A stretch of 64,000 nt of DNA, from the NCBI GenBank assembly GCA_007922225.1, contig ML679995.1:2867928-2931927 (forward strand), written 5' to 3'. The notes under the pieces are model-generated. The model was not told where the DNA came from and did no database searches. It saw nothing but the letters and a program-made list of their open reading frames with translations. Both the position numbers and the translations under genes were made by a program. This DNA is from Emydura subglobosa (Eukaryota; Chordata; Testudines; Chelidae). Each line of letters starts with the position of its first letter. The first letter of the stretch is position 1. Of the stretch, positions 21,137 to 31,202 are shown in pieces.

Positions 21137-22057
21137 CCATATTTATTAATGGTCTGGAAGAAGAGGGAAACAGCATGTTAATTACATTCTCCTGCCTGAG
21201 CTGGGAAGTGTTGTGAGCACAAGCATGGATGGAGTCATAATAGCAAGAGACCTAGCGAGATCAGAAAGAAGGGCAGGAAATACAATGAGAATGAAGCAGG
21301 GTCAATGCAAGTTCCAAAATGATCCAGTGTCAGAGAAAGACCTGGGAGCTAGTGGTCAGCAGGGAAGAGAAGCGTTTACAATGACATCTGGTCAAGAAAG
21401 TCAATGTGATTTGGGACTCTGTGTGAAATGGTACCCAGTCACAGAGAGGATAGAGGATAACCCCCCACTCCACCTGGTATGCTGCACTTCTTTCGGGAGG
21501 GGCACGTAACTGGGGAGATGCTGACAAACCGACGGCATTTCAAAGCAGAGCAACAAATGGGAGCAAGGGGTTGGAGGAATTTACTTGATGAGGAAAGATT
21601 AAAAGCGCGAAATATGTCTCCCGTGGCTCAGGGGAGACGTGATAACAGCCTACAAATATTTGAAGGGTGTGAGTTTAACAGCGATAGTGGACAGCAAATA
21701 TGAACTAGGGGTTTGCATTGTAGCCAGGCAGCGAGAATGTAATTTTCTCTGCATGTAACAGGGTGTCACATCCCTGAGGAAGTGATAATACATCTGCACA
21801 CTGATGATGAGGCTGCACTGTCTGTACAACCTACAGCCCTGAGCACCTCTGCACCAGGAGAGCATTGACAGGCTGGAGGGAGAGGAGAAGATTAAATATT
21901 TGCATTTATTACAATCATGTGTAATAATTATTAATACGGACTAATTAGTTCCTCCACTGCAGGAATCACTAGGTGAAGGTCTCTGACCTGTGCTAGGCAG
22001 GAAGTCGGCTTGGATAGTCATATAGGTCCCTTCTGGCCTTCTGACTATGAATCTATT
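21137..22057 (+). mobile_element. Ancient CR1 remnant, plus strand
   Basis: It begins at an RT phrase (TATTTATTAATGGTCTGGAAG). It continues through GAGAAAGACCTGGGAG, then a decayed GGGGAGACGTGATAACAGCCT segment, and ends at TAGGTCCCTTCTGGCCTTCTGACTATGAATCTATTC. Many indels; no frame survives. The AT-rich stretch at 21890-21950 may be a separate insertion. Confidence 0.75.
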
Positions 22058-22187
22058 CTTACAGAATCAACAGTGCACTTGGTGCTTCCTGGCTGGAAAT
22101 TTAGGCTGGGGACTGGATCCTGGTCTTATGAGGTTTTGTGACCCTGCCTGTCTCCATAACATGTGAGCACTGATCTCTGTTATGCTG

Positions 22188-22272
22188 TCGTAAATCCAGA
22201 GTAACTCTCTTGATGTCAGTGGGGTTACTCTGGTTTTGGCCAGGTGCAAGAGAGATCAGAATCTGGCCCAAG
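22188..22272. repeat. Palindromic GTAAATCCAGAGTAACT-type repeat
   Basis: CGTAAATCCAGAGTAACTC is followed after a short loop by GGGGTTACTCTGGTTTTGGCC, an imperfect hairpin, and by CAGAATCTGGCCC. Related hairpins occur at 24848, 25618 and 43750. Likely an old MITE or similar palindromic family. Confidence 0.55.
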
Positions 22273-22582
22273 GTCCCTGCCCTGAGGGATTTAAATCTTG
22301 AAGGACAACATCAAAAGGGGAATTGTGGAACGTGGACAAGCAGGATGAGTAAACACAGGAGTTATGCAAACATCTCCACTGGGTTTGAGTTGAATCTTCA
22401 AAGCAAAGGGGACAGGGCTGGGTAGCAATGAGAAAAGGAAATGGCTTGTGGACTGGAAGGGTTGATTTGCGAGGCATGCTTAGAAGAACTCAATCGAGAA
22501 TGCATCAGCTTGGCCAAACAATGACTAAAGAGGGGAGCGTTGCTAGAGCTGGTGAAAGACAATGAAAGTGGAGGCGAGGCAG

Positions 22583-23078
22583 TGTGATGGCCGCTAAGGG
22601 GTTAATAGAGCCCTGAGGAGGCTGAGAGAAAAGCAGCCAATAGGAAGGAAGCTGCGAGGAGCAGCCAATCGTGGGCAGGCAGGCTCATATAAGAGGAGCT
22701 GCAGGGCAGAGTAGAGTCAGTCACTCTCTGGAACTTGAGGAGGGAGGGTTGGTTACTGTGCAGGCTGAGGGCAGCTTGCCCCCGCTGGACAGAGCAGGAC
22801 TGCAGGCAGGGATCCAGGGAGCTAAAGACAGCTCATAGCCAGCAGTGGAAACTTGCAGACTGAGGCCCTGGGACAAGGGTGAACAGGGTGCTGGGGTCGC
22901 AGGGAAGTGGCACAGGGAAAGGTACAAAGGAATTGGAGGGGATGCAGCAAGTGGCTACCATCTACAGGGTCCCTAGCCTGGAATCCAGAGTCCCAGGCCT
23001 GGGTCCCCCATCCCCCTCACTGCAGGATCCCTGGAACGGCTAGCAGGGGGCACTGGAGTGTGAGTTGACCCCATCACA
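22583..23078 (+). mobile_element. Solo-LTR-like element, 496 bp
   Basis: The ends TGTGATGG and CCATCACA are perfect inverted complements and have the TG...CA form of LTRs. The flanks GGCAG (22578-22582) and GGCTG (23079-23083) agree at four of five positions, as for an aged 5 bp target duplication. CATATAAG at 22686-22693 is a plausible TATA box about 105 bases in. It has no coding capacity. Similar TGTGATGG starts occur at 38577 and 57174, but the interiors differ. Confidence 0.65.
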
Positions 23079-23094
23079 GGCTGGGACTGCTTTT

Positions 23095-24402
23095 CCAACA
23101 GCAGAGAGCAGGTCAACAAGCATGTGGACAAGGGTGTGGATATAGTGTGCTTAGGTTTTCAGAAAGCCTTTGACAAGATTTCTCACCAAAGTCTTACAAG
23201 CAAAGTCAGCTGTCATGGGATAAGAGGGAAGGGCCTCTCCTGAATCAGTAACTGGTTACAAGGTAGGAAACGAAGGGTAGGAATAAATGGTCAGTCTTCA
23301 GAATGGAGAGAGGTAAATAGTGGGGTCCCCCAGGGATCTGTGCTGGAACCTGTGCTGTTCAACATATTCATAAATGATCTGGAAAAAGGGGTAAACAGGG
23401 AGGTGTCAAAATTTGCATATGATACAAAACTACTCAAGATAGTTAAGTCCAAAGCAGATGGCAAAGGGTTACAAAGGGACCTCACCAAACTGGGTGACTG
23501 GGCAAGAAAATGGCAGATGAAATTCAGTGTTGATAAATGCAAAGTAATGCACATTGGAAAACATAATCCCAGCTATACATGCAAAATGACAGGGTCTAAA
23601 TTAGCTGTTACCACTGAAGAAAGATCTTGGAGTCACTTTGGACAGTTCTCTGAAAACATCCACTCAGTGTGCAGCGGAAATCAAAAAAGCTAACAGAACA
23701 TTTAGAATCATTAGGAAAGGGACAGATAATATGGCAGAAAATATTGTACTGCCTCTTTATAAATCCATGGTACATGCACATCTTGAATATTGTGTGCAGA
23801 CCTGATTGCCCCATCTCAAAAAAGATATGTTGGAATTGGAAAAGGTACATAAAAGGGCAACTAAAATGATTAGGGGTATGGAAAACCTTCCATATGAGGA
23901 GAGAGTAATAAGACCGGTAGTTTTCAGCTTGGAAAAGAGACAACTAAGGGGGATATGATAGAAGTCTATAAAACCATGACTGGTGTGGAGAAAGAGAAAA
24001 AGGAAGTGTTATTTATCCTTCTCATAACACAAAAACTAGGAGTCACCAAATAAAACGAATAGGCAGCAGGTTTAAAATGAACAAAAGGAAGTATTCCTTT
24101 ACACAACGCACAGTTGACCTGTAGACCTCCTTGCCAGAGGATGTCGTGAATGCCAAGACTATAATAGGGTTCAAAAAAGACCTAGATAAATTCATGGAGG
24201 ACAGGTCCATCAGTCGCGATTAGCCAGGATGAGCCGGGATTGCTGTTTGCCAGAGGCTGGGAATGGGCAATGGGACTGACCACTTGATGATGACCTGTTC
24301 TGTTTATTCCCTCTGAAGCACCTGGCATTGGCCACTGTCAGAAGACAGGATACTGGGCTGGGTGGACCATTGGTCTGACCCAGTGTGGCCATTCTTATAT
24401 TC
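23095..24402 (+). mobile_element. CR1 LINE, second subfamily, plus strand
   Basis: RT sequence (TTTCAGAAAGCCTTTGAC onward) is followed by the C-terminal part and a long 3' UTR containing GACAGGTCCATCAG, GGCATTGGCCACTGTC and ACCATTGGTCTGACCCAGTGTGGCCATTCTTATATTC. This tail type differs from the GAGCAGGGGGTT tail of the 17.7 kb copy, so it belongs to another CR1 subfamily. The same tail recurs at 27405 (plus) and 58928 (minus). Confidence 0.92.
23300..23990 (+). pseudogene. CR1 reverse-transcriptase remnant
   Basis: A frame of 117 codons (23340-23693) holds [12 protein letters not shown] and then FAYDTKLL at the position of motif C. The first catalytic Asp of FADD is replaced by Tyr (codon 23418-23420). 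The frame then breaks: the next CR1-like codons, around GTGCAGACCTGATTGCCCC, lie in another frame with a stop. No active enzyme can be made. Confidence 0.8.
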
Positions 24403-25039
24403 AGGGATGTCATTCCCTTACTTCGGATCGCTGAGTAAGAATCTCCTAGTCAGCGGAGCAAGTCCGACACAATCAGTTCCCTGCCATTGCAAGAGGCAGC
24501 CTTCGGGTCTTCTCTTTGTTTCTGTTAGAACTGGTCATAAAATGAAGGCAATTTCTTGGGACAATCCAAAACGAGTGGTGGAAATAATTCATCCAAATGT
24601 GGAATTTCTGAAAAATATCCCATCAGCTCTAGCTTCTGTAATCGCACGGGCAGTAAGGGTTCAGAACTGGCCCCTTAGCACCGTCAATTTTCCAGAGCAG
24701 CGGTTTCATCTTCTTGCATTGGTCTGTGGAGTACAATGCACAAGTGTATTCCTGCTGGAACAATGATATCCATATCAGTGAGGGCTCCAACCAGCACTCA
24801 GCCCTGTCCTGAGCTCTGGGGAAGTTCATCTTCAAATCCAAACTCCACGGAACCAGGATAAATCAGCAGAGCTTCATTAAAGTCAGTGGAGCTGCATCGG
24901 TTTACACCAGCCTCAGATCTGGCCCCCTGATGCTGGCCTCTCTCTCTGGATCTTCTTGTTGTCAGAGATGGAACAGTCGCCAAAGGAAGTGGCAGAAGTC
25001 CCATGTCTTTGGGCATCAGAAGAAGATTGATTAATGCCT
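24403..25039. other. Unassigned DNA
   Basis: No gene recognised. A palindromic repeat relative lies at 24848-24932. Confidence 0.4.
24848..24932. repeat. Palindromic repeat, diverged copy
   Basis: GATAAATCAGCAGAGCTTCATTAAAGTCAGTGGAGCTGCATCGGTTTACACCAG-type layout: a left arm, a short ATTAAAGTCAGTGG centre and a right arm, then CAGATCTGGCCCC. It matches the centre and tail of the hairpins at 22188 and 43750. Confidence 0.5.
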
Positions 25040-25105
25040 GCAATGGCCCCAGGGAATTGGGCTGGATGATCTAACAGGTCCTTCCCATCTCTGATTAAAT
25101 GCTAC
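25040..25105 (+). mobile_element. CR1 3' tail fragment, plus strand
   Basis: AATTGGGCTGGATGATC followed by ACAGGTCCTTCCCATCTCTGAT is the end of a CR1 3' UTR. Only about 65 bases are recognisable. Confidence 0.65.
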
Positions 25106-25617
25106 CATGGCCACCAACGTTTTGGTCCATCCCTGACACAGTAATACACCCTGCATCCTACCACGCGCAGCTTTCATGAGAGCTTCTCAGCGCTCCTTGG
25201 CCACCCCTGCTCCCTTTACAATGAATCTGACTTTTGAATTCTCTCGAGAAAGCAAGCTCTCTGCACAGTGATAACAGAGACGTGACCGTTCATACTGAAA
25301 TTTGCCTTTTACAGCGCCTGCTAATGTAACACTTAGCACCTTTATGGTGCTTTTCATTTCCAGAGTGCTTTACAAACATGAATAATACAACTCAAATGAA
25401 CTTCAATGCCACCGTAAGGCTCTAAATCCTTTCCCTTATCTTCCTCTTTGGGATCAGAAGTTGCAGCCCTACAGAAGTCCTCAAGCTCTCGTGGTCTCTG
25501 ACAAATAGTTATTAAAAATTATCTCTAGTCTTGCTCTCCATCTTCTAAATGCTCCTCTCAACGTTCCTCTGAGCCAATAGCCAGTTACCAGATTACAGTG
25601 CGCACACAGTAATAGAT

Positions 25618-25722
25618 TTAGAGACAGATTCAGCTCTCAGTCACATGGGGGTAAATCCAGAATAAATCCATAAAGCTACTCCTGTCTGACAGAGAGCGGG
25701 ATATGGCCTGAAGAACCTGGTC
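25618..25722. repeat. Palindromic repeat, diverged copy
   Basis: CAGATTCAGCTCTCAGTCACA, GGGGTAAATCCAGAATAAATCC, then TACTCCTG and GGGATATGGCC. The order fits the palindromic family at 22188 and 43750 with decayed symmetry. The upstream stretch near 25317-25410 (TTATGGTGCTTTTCAT, GTGCTTTACAAACAT) may be an old MIR or L2-type fragment. Confidence 0.45.
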
Positions 25723-25844
25723 CTTACAAACCCTAAGTTGCATGTGTGAAGACCACTAACATAATTATCTGCCCATTTGAGGGTTTTGTACTAGTTCCTT
25801 TGAGATGATTGTTTATTATGTGTACTACAAAATATGGAGAGGCC

Positions 25845-25955
25845 CCAAGCGTGACCACAGCCCCACTGCATTAGGTGTTGCACATACCCATAGTGAGGGG
25901 CAGTCCCCGCCCCGAAGAACTTACAATGTCAGCAGACAACACCGACAAAAGGAGT
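25845..25955 (-). mobile_element. MIR/L3-type fragment, minus strand
   Basis: CCCCACTGCATTAGGTGTTGCACATACCC, CAGTCCCCGCCCC and AAGAACTTACAATG follow the order of an ancient amniote repeat also seen at 38390, 41080, 50868 and 51525. It might be MIR- or L3-related; I cannot settle which. Confidence 0.6.
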
Positions 25956-25968
25956 CGCATAAATAGAG

Positions 25969-26385
25969 CTGGCTGAGAACTTTTCAATGCAAGGGTTTTT
26001 TTTCATCAGCAAATGCTTGTTTGTCAGAACCAAAATATTTTGCAGAGGGGTATCAAAACTTTTTGGGAAGGGGTCTCAGCCAGGATGGAATTTTGATAGA
26101 GAGAAGGACTTGCCACGGACCCCAGATCAGCTGATAACTCGGTGCTTGATGGACTCACCTGTGCTGTGAGAGACCCGAAATTCAAAACGCTGCTGTCCCA
26201 GGGTCAGAGCTGGGGCTTGACCCTGGGTCTCTCACATTGTAGGTGACTGCCCTGAACACAAGGTTGTTGACCGTTCTGGGATGGGGTGTGGGTTTTCATG
26301 AAACTTTTTGAAAGGTCTCATTTTCATCCTGATGGGGAAGAAAAACAAATGTCAAAAATGGCGCGCTTTCCAGCCAGCCCGAATT
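25969..26385. mobile_element. Palindromic AGAGCTGG-type element
   Basis: It starts ATAGAGCTGGCTGAGAAC and ends TTTCCAGCCAGCCC, inverted partners. Outer parts hold AACTTTTTGGG and TTTCATGAAACTTTTTG. The middle contains GGGCTTGACCCTGGGTCTC and GACTGCCCTGAACACAAGG, a SINE-like stretch that also sits, diverged, in the copy at 28206. Confidence 0.6.
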
Positions 26386-26394
26386 ACTCATCGT

Positions 26395-26625
26395 GTTTTA
26401 GACAGGAGGCACGGAGAGCTGAAGAAGAGGGTTCATGACAGCACTTAACATTGGTCTGTTCCCATTGAAAGCTAATGGCCATTGGCCCATTGATTTCAAT
26501 GGGAGGAAAGTTAGAGCACTTTTAAGAATCCCATCCTAAATGGCTTGTCCAGGGTCACAGCAAGAGCAGGAATTGAACCCAGAGCTGTCCCAGGCCAATG
26601 CCTTAACCACAAGATCATCTTTCCT
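26395..26625 (-). mobile_element. MIR-like SINE, minus strand, with a palindromic insertion
   Basis: GACAGGAGGCACGGAGAGCTGAAG begins it. After about 100 unrelated bases it resumes as GGCTTGTCCAGGGTCACAGC, GGAATTGAACCCAGAGCTG and CCTTAACCACAAGATCATC, the reversed tRNA-like head. The intervening piece contains CATTGAAAGCTAATGG and CCCATTGATTTCAATGGG, an inverted pair, suggesting a small palindromic element inserted into the SINE. Confidence 0.65.
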
Positions 26626-27404
26626 TTCTTGGTGAGTGGGAACACTTGTGTGAGGTCACCCTGGCTCCCGGAAGGTCAGCGGGCATCCTTAGCCATCGTA
26701 AGGACTGCTTGCACTGAGTTAGCGTTTGCAGGCTCTGGCTCTCACACTTCCCTTGTGAATTCTTGTTTCCTTTGCCCTAATCAGATTTTCCAGACCTTAA
26801 AACACAATTGAAAATCTTTACCTCCTTTTGCATTCCGATTAGCCTGTACTCTGCATCTCAAATACAAGCTTAATAATTCTTCTCTTCAAGTCATCAAGTA
26901 ATTTTCCTCCCCCAAATTACCGCTTTCCCCTCTCTCTGTTGTATCTGGCACTATTTCAGGCTCATTCAGTAATTTGCTCGACTATGTCAATTGATCAGAA
27001 TAACTCAGTTTTACTACAATTTGCTTGAAATGCTTTTGTTAGCAATTAGAACACTTTGTTTAAAGACAAATAAGATTTACTGCAATTCTCTCCTTTCTTT
27101 GGCAGCCTCCCAGTCTGGAGTTTCTTAGATGCTTTGTGTCCACCGGCTCCCATGGCATCCTTTTCAGTTCCTTTGGTAACTGTATCCTGAGGCTACGCAT
27201 CTGTCTCTCTTTCATTTCGCTGTCTCCTCAAAGTCTTGCTTATCTATTCCTCCCTCTTCACTGACAGTTCCAGGTGTATGTTTACATGGTTCATGTGGTC
27301 TTGCACCTGGATCTTCAAACTCCTAATGTCCCTCTGAAGTCTTCAGTTTACTGAAAACTTTCTGCACATGATAGCTCCGGTAATATACCATCGCCATCCT
27401 CCCT
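26626..27404. other. Unassigned DNA, partly enhancer-like
   Basis: No gene or repeat recognised. The 26820-27110 part is repeat-free and AT-rich, with many homeodomain-like cores (CGATTAGCC, TTAATAATT, AGTAATTT, GCAATTAG) and ATTGATCAGAATAAC. A conserved non-coding element is possible but untested. Confidence 0.4.
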
Positions 27405-27700
27405 GGGTACCTGTGGAACTCATTGCTAGGGGATGTTGTGAAGGCCAACACTGGCAGATAACTAGATAAGTTGGTGGAGGACAGGTCCATCAAAGGCTAT
27501 TAGCCAGGATGGGCAGGGTTGCAACCCGATGGTCTGTGTGTCCCTAGTCTCTGACTGCCAGAAGTTTGGAGTGGACAATAGGGGATATTCTATTCTTTCC
27601 CTCTGAAGGGCCTGGCATTGCCCACTGTCAGAAGACAGGATACTGGGCTAGATGGACCATTGGTCTGACCCAGTATGGCCCTTCTTATATTCTTATAAGG
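27405..27700 (+). mobile_element. CR1 3' end, second subfamily, plus strand
   Basis: CTGTGGAACTCATTGCTAGGGG, GACAGGTCCATCAAAGGC, TGGCATTGCCCACTGTCAG and GACCCAGTATGGCCCTTCTTATATTCTTATA. Same tail type as 23095-24402. A short scrap of the same tail (GGGCTACATGGACCATTGG) is at about 28085-28115. Confidence 0.92.
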
Positions 27701-28205
27701 GGCATTTGCTCTAGCCATCTGATGGGCTCTCCAGCCAACCAGACTGCTACAGCTGTCTCTAATAGCAGCCGGCCATAGCTTCCAGAGCCAGTCGCTTGCC
27801 TCCAGCTGGCAGAGCTGTTCATTTAGGTCAGCAAATCGGGGCTGGCATTTATGGCGGTGAAGCCTGAAATCCAGGGTGAACCTCTTGATGACCGTGAGGT
27901 CTCTATCTCAGCAGCCTGAGTTCTTTAATCGGGGGCAATAGATATCTCTTGCTGACCCAGTGGTTGCAGATCAACATCGGTAGGCCTGGGATTATCAGAA
28001 GAGAGCTGGTGTCGTCAGAGCTGGAAAAGATTAATAGGGAGACTGGGGCGTGAGCCTGTTCCCCTACTACAGCGTGATTGGCTGCTGGGCTACATGGACC
28101 ATTGGTCTGCTCTGATGTTGGTTCCGAAGGATCCATCCCAGTTCCTGCCAAGAGGTTCCTCCTTTTCACCAGGTCCTTAGTATGCGGCTACACAAAAGCG
28201 TCCTG

Positions 28206-28690
28206 AATAGAGCTGGGAGACGTTTTTCAGCTGAATAGTTCATTTGCCGAAAAATGCAGTTGCAGGCCAGCCAGAACTATTTGCCAAATTGACATGGATT
28301 TGCTGAATAGTTTTGGCCAATTTTTTCTCTGGTTATATTCACCTGGGGACTTAGGTGCTATTCACAAAACTGGAGGAGGGTCCAATCCCTGTTCTGGAGC
28401 AGTGACTTGAGCCTGCTGCCCCTTTCCCAGACGAGTGCCCTAACCACTGAGTTATCGGGTATAAGGGGGACACCTCCTCTCCAGCTTCGTGAATCAAGCC
28501 CTTCCTCCCCTTTGCTTTTATTTCCAAAGGGGAAAAAGGCCCAGAGATTAAAAAAGTTTTTCCAACTTTTTCAATTTACTGAAAATGCACAAAAATTTTA
28601 GCTTCTGTTCAACCCGAACCTAATTTTTTTTTCCCTCTGAAACTGCCAGCGAACTGCGGGGAAAAAAATCAGTTATTTGCCAAGCTCTAA
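28206..28690. mobile_element. Palindromic AGAGCTGG-type element
   Basis: It starts ATAGAGCTGGGAGACG and ends GCCAAGCTCTAA. It contains GCTGAATAGTT, AAAAATGCA, AGTTTTGGCCAATTTTT and a central GAGTGCCCTAACCACTGAG stretch of SINE-like character. Full-length but diverged relative to the copy at 15714. Confidence 0.6.
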
Positions 28691-29969
28691 CCCTGAAACA
28701 GCTTCCAGGGCTGGCCCAACATAACATCACTTCCTCATGAGGTTGTATTATAGTGCAACAATACAGCACCGAGCTGGAGTCAATGCTGGCAATTTAAGCC
28801 TCAGGAAAAAACATTTTGTGGTGGCAAACCTAGTGATCCCAGAGATAAAGGAAAAGCCATCTGCCCCACTGGGATGACTCCAGAGAAACATTTTATTCCC
28901 TGATCACAGCAACTGTCCAAGACCTTTTAAACTGCATGAGTGTCTTTCTGAGTGCCTAGGTTCCAGAACAGTGTTGATATCTCGCAGTAGGTTCAGACCT
29001 CTTTGGCTGTGTAATTCAGATGTAGCCTGATAAAGGGCATCTATTCAGAGACTGTCCTGTCTGCCTGTGTGGATGTCAGTCAAAGCGATGGAGGACAACC
29101 AGCAGTTAACTCACTGTGTCAGGGAATATCGAAACATGCCACGGAATTTTAGGCCATTATGTCACGGGGAGACTCGTGAAAAATCCGACACTGGAATTAC
29201 CGGGTGGCAAAGCACAACTGAATTGCATTGCAACGGTGCCGCAGAGGCCTGCTACATGAGATAAACCCCGTCGCTTGGGAAGTGTCTGATTATAGCAGGG
29301 ATTTAACCCAGCAGGATCCGCTCCCTGTGTATTTTATAAACTGCACTTCGGCTCTTTGCTCGGAGAATATTTTCCAAGTAACTGATTGAATTTCTTATCA
29401 GGCCCAGGGGTGCAGAAACACAATTTTAAAGACATTATTTCAGTTGCAAGAAAAAAACCCCGAAAGATGCAGCAAGTAACAAATAAGGGTGAGATTATTC
29501 AAAATTGCCGAAGGGATTTTGGCAGTCAATGAGAGTTAGGCACTGACCTCCCCTGGCTGCTTTTGAAAACCCTACATTAATACACATCCGCTGAAGACAC
29601 ACATTCTCTGAAGAGGGGAGAAAGGGATATTCAACAACCATTTATCAAATACATTGTGACAAACCAGCTAACGTAGATGGGCAGCACCACCTTCCACTCT
29701 GTCTCTCAGGCCCTCCGCGGGAAAGTGCTAAGAGATATTCTCTTTTATCGCAGGTGGTGAGAAATGTTGCTGAGGCAGGAAGTTCTGGGCTCTGTCCGAG
29801 TGCTCACTGTGAAGCCCCAAAGGAATGAGAGAGCAATGGACTTTTTGCAGTGTGAATTTACTTCCCGTATTTCTATTTGTTCCTTCCGCTGGTCTCCACT
29901 TTAACGAGCTGTGCTGCATTACTTTACATGCTTTGGGGGCGTTTTACAATAAACGTCTTTGTCCCGCTG
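28691..29969. other. Unassigned DNA
   Basis: No gene recognised. The 29060-29560 part is repeat-free mixed sequence and could be conserved non-coding DNA. AATAAA occurs near 29949, right beside the LTR-like copy B, but I cannot connect it to a transcript. Confidence 0.4.
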
Positions 29970-30840
29970 CCTGGAGCGGGTCCTGAGTGCCAACCTCAGG
30001 GCAGACTGTCAGAAACCAGACACCCCAGCCTGGTGGCATGTTCTATAATCAGATTTCACTCATCCCAGTAACAAATGTGAACTCCTAAAACATACCACAG
30101 TCTTCCCATGGAATCACAGACAGTCCCCTGGGGCACCACCCAGGCAAGCTAGACTATGGGACAGGTGGTCACTTTACACCAGAAATCACAACAATATTCC
30201 CAATCCCAATGGACCAGTCGCTCGCCCCAGGTCAATTGTACTCAGATCTCAAACCAAACATGATGCCTGTAGCCAATCCTGTAATAAACTAACTAAAGAT
30301 TTATTAACTAAGAAAAGAAATGAGTTCTTTACAAGGTTAAAACAGGAAACACTCCCCCCCTAAATGAGTTACATCTTCGATTGAAAAGGTGATATAAGCT
30401 TCTATAATAAGCCACTTTCTATGTCCTTTAGGGCTGACCCATGTCCAGTAGCCTGGGGATCTCTTGCTGGTGTTTAGGAATCTTGGTCCCTCATAGTCCA
30501 GACCGCACAACGATCCCAATTTCTCTGTGTCAAGGATTTGTATCCCCCACTCACCCCAGATTCCAAGCCGATGGGCTGTGTTCATGCACAGGCTTCCCCT
30601 TCCTGGAGGCAGTGAGAAAGGCAGTCGACAAGGCCTCTGTCCTTTGATGCGACACATCTGGCATGCAGGATGGGCATTTCACCTTACGGAATGCTTCTTT
30701 TCCTGTTTGGTGAGTTACCCGGTGACAGAGGTTTACCATTCAAACACTCCATATAACTTTATACCAGGGGAGACTGATATTAGGAGTAGGGTTAAAACCT
30801 GCAGCGTCCGAGAAGCATTTCATAAAGTCTAAATACCACT
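29970..30840 (-). mobile_element. LTR-like repeat, copy B, minus strand
   Basis: Colinear with copy A (11749-12771): CATGGAATCACAGACAGTCCCC, CCAGGTCAATTGTAC, AATAAACTAACTAAAGATTTAT, TTTACAAGGTTAAAAC, TATGTCCTTTAGGGCTGACCC and AGCATTTCATAAAGTCTA appear in the same order. The right end (own 5' end) stops inside the repeat near AAAGTCTAAATACC, so about 110 bases are missing there relative to copy A. Confidence 0.65.
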
Positions 30841-31152
30841 GAAAATAATATTGTTTCCCGCAAAGCGCTTGTCCCTCCTACCCTCCACTTCCTTATGTCC
30901 CAGCTTGGCCTGTCTCACAAAGTCCCGTCTTCCTCCATACCAGTCACCCTGCGTCAGATAAAAAGCCCCTCCTGATATCCCATCCCACCCAAGCTCTTGT
31001 CTGGAGAAATCTGCTCCACTCTCTCTAGAAAGGCTCCCATTCAGTAGAGTCACCGTAACGCACGCTTCCCCTCCATCTTCCTCCTCCTGCCCAGGGGAAA
31101 ACAAACTGGTTGTGTGATGAGCCCAAGCCTTACTCCACATTATGTCTCCCGT

Positions 31153-31202
31153 TCATAGAGTCACAGAATTATAGACTCATAGAAGATTAGGGTTGGAAGG
31201 TC
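31153..31202 (-). mobile_element. CR1 3' tail scrap, minus strand
   Basis: TCATAGAGTCACAGAATTATAG followed by CATAGAAGATTAGGGTTGGAAGG is the CR1 terminal repeat and the start of its 3' UTR. Only about 50 bases, an extreme 5' truncation. Confidence 0.8.
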
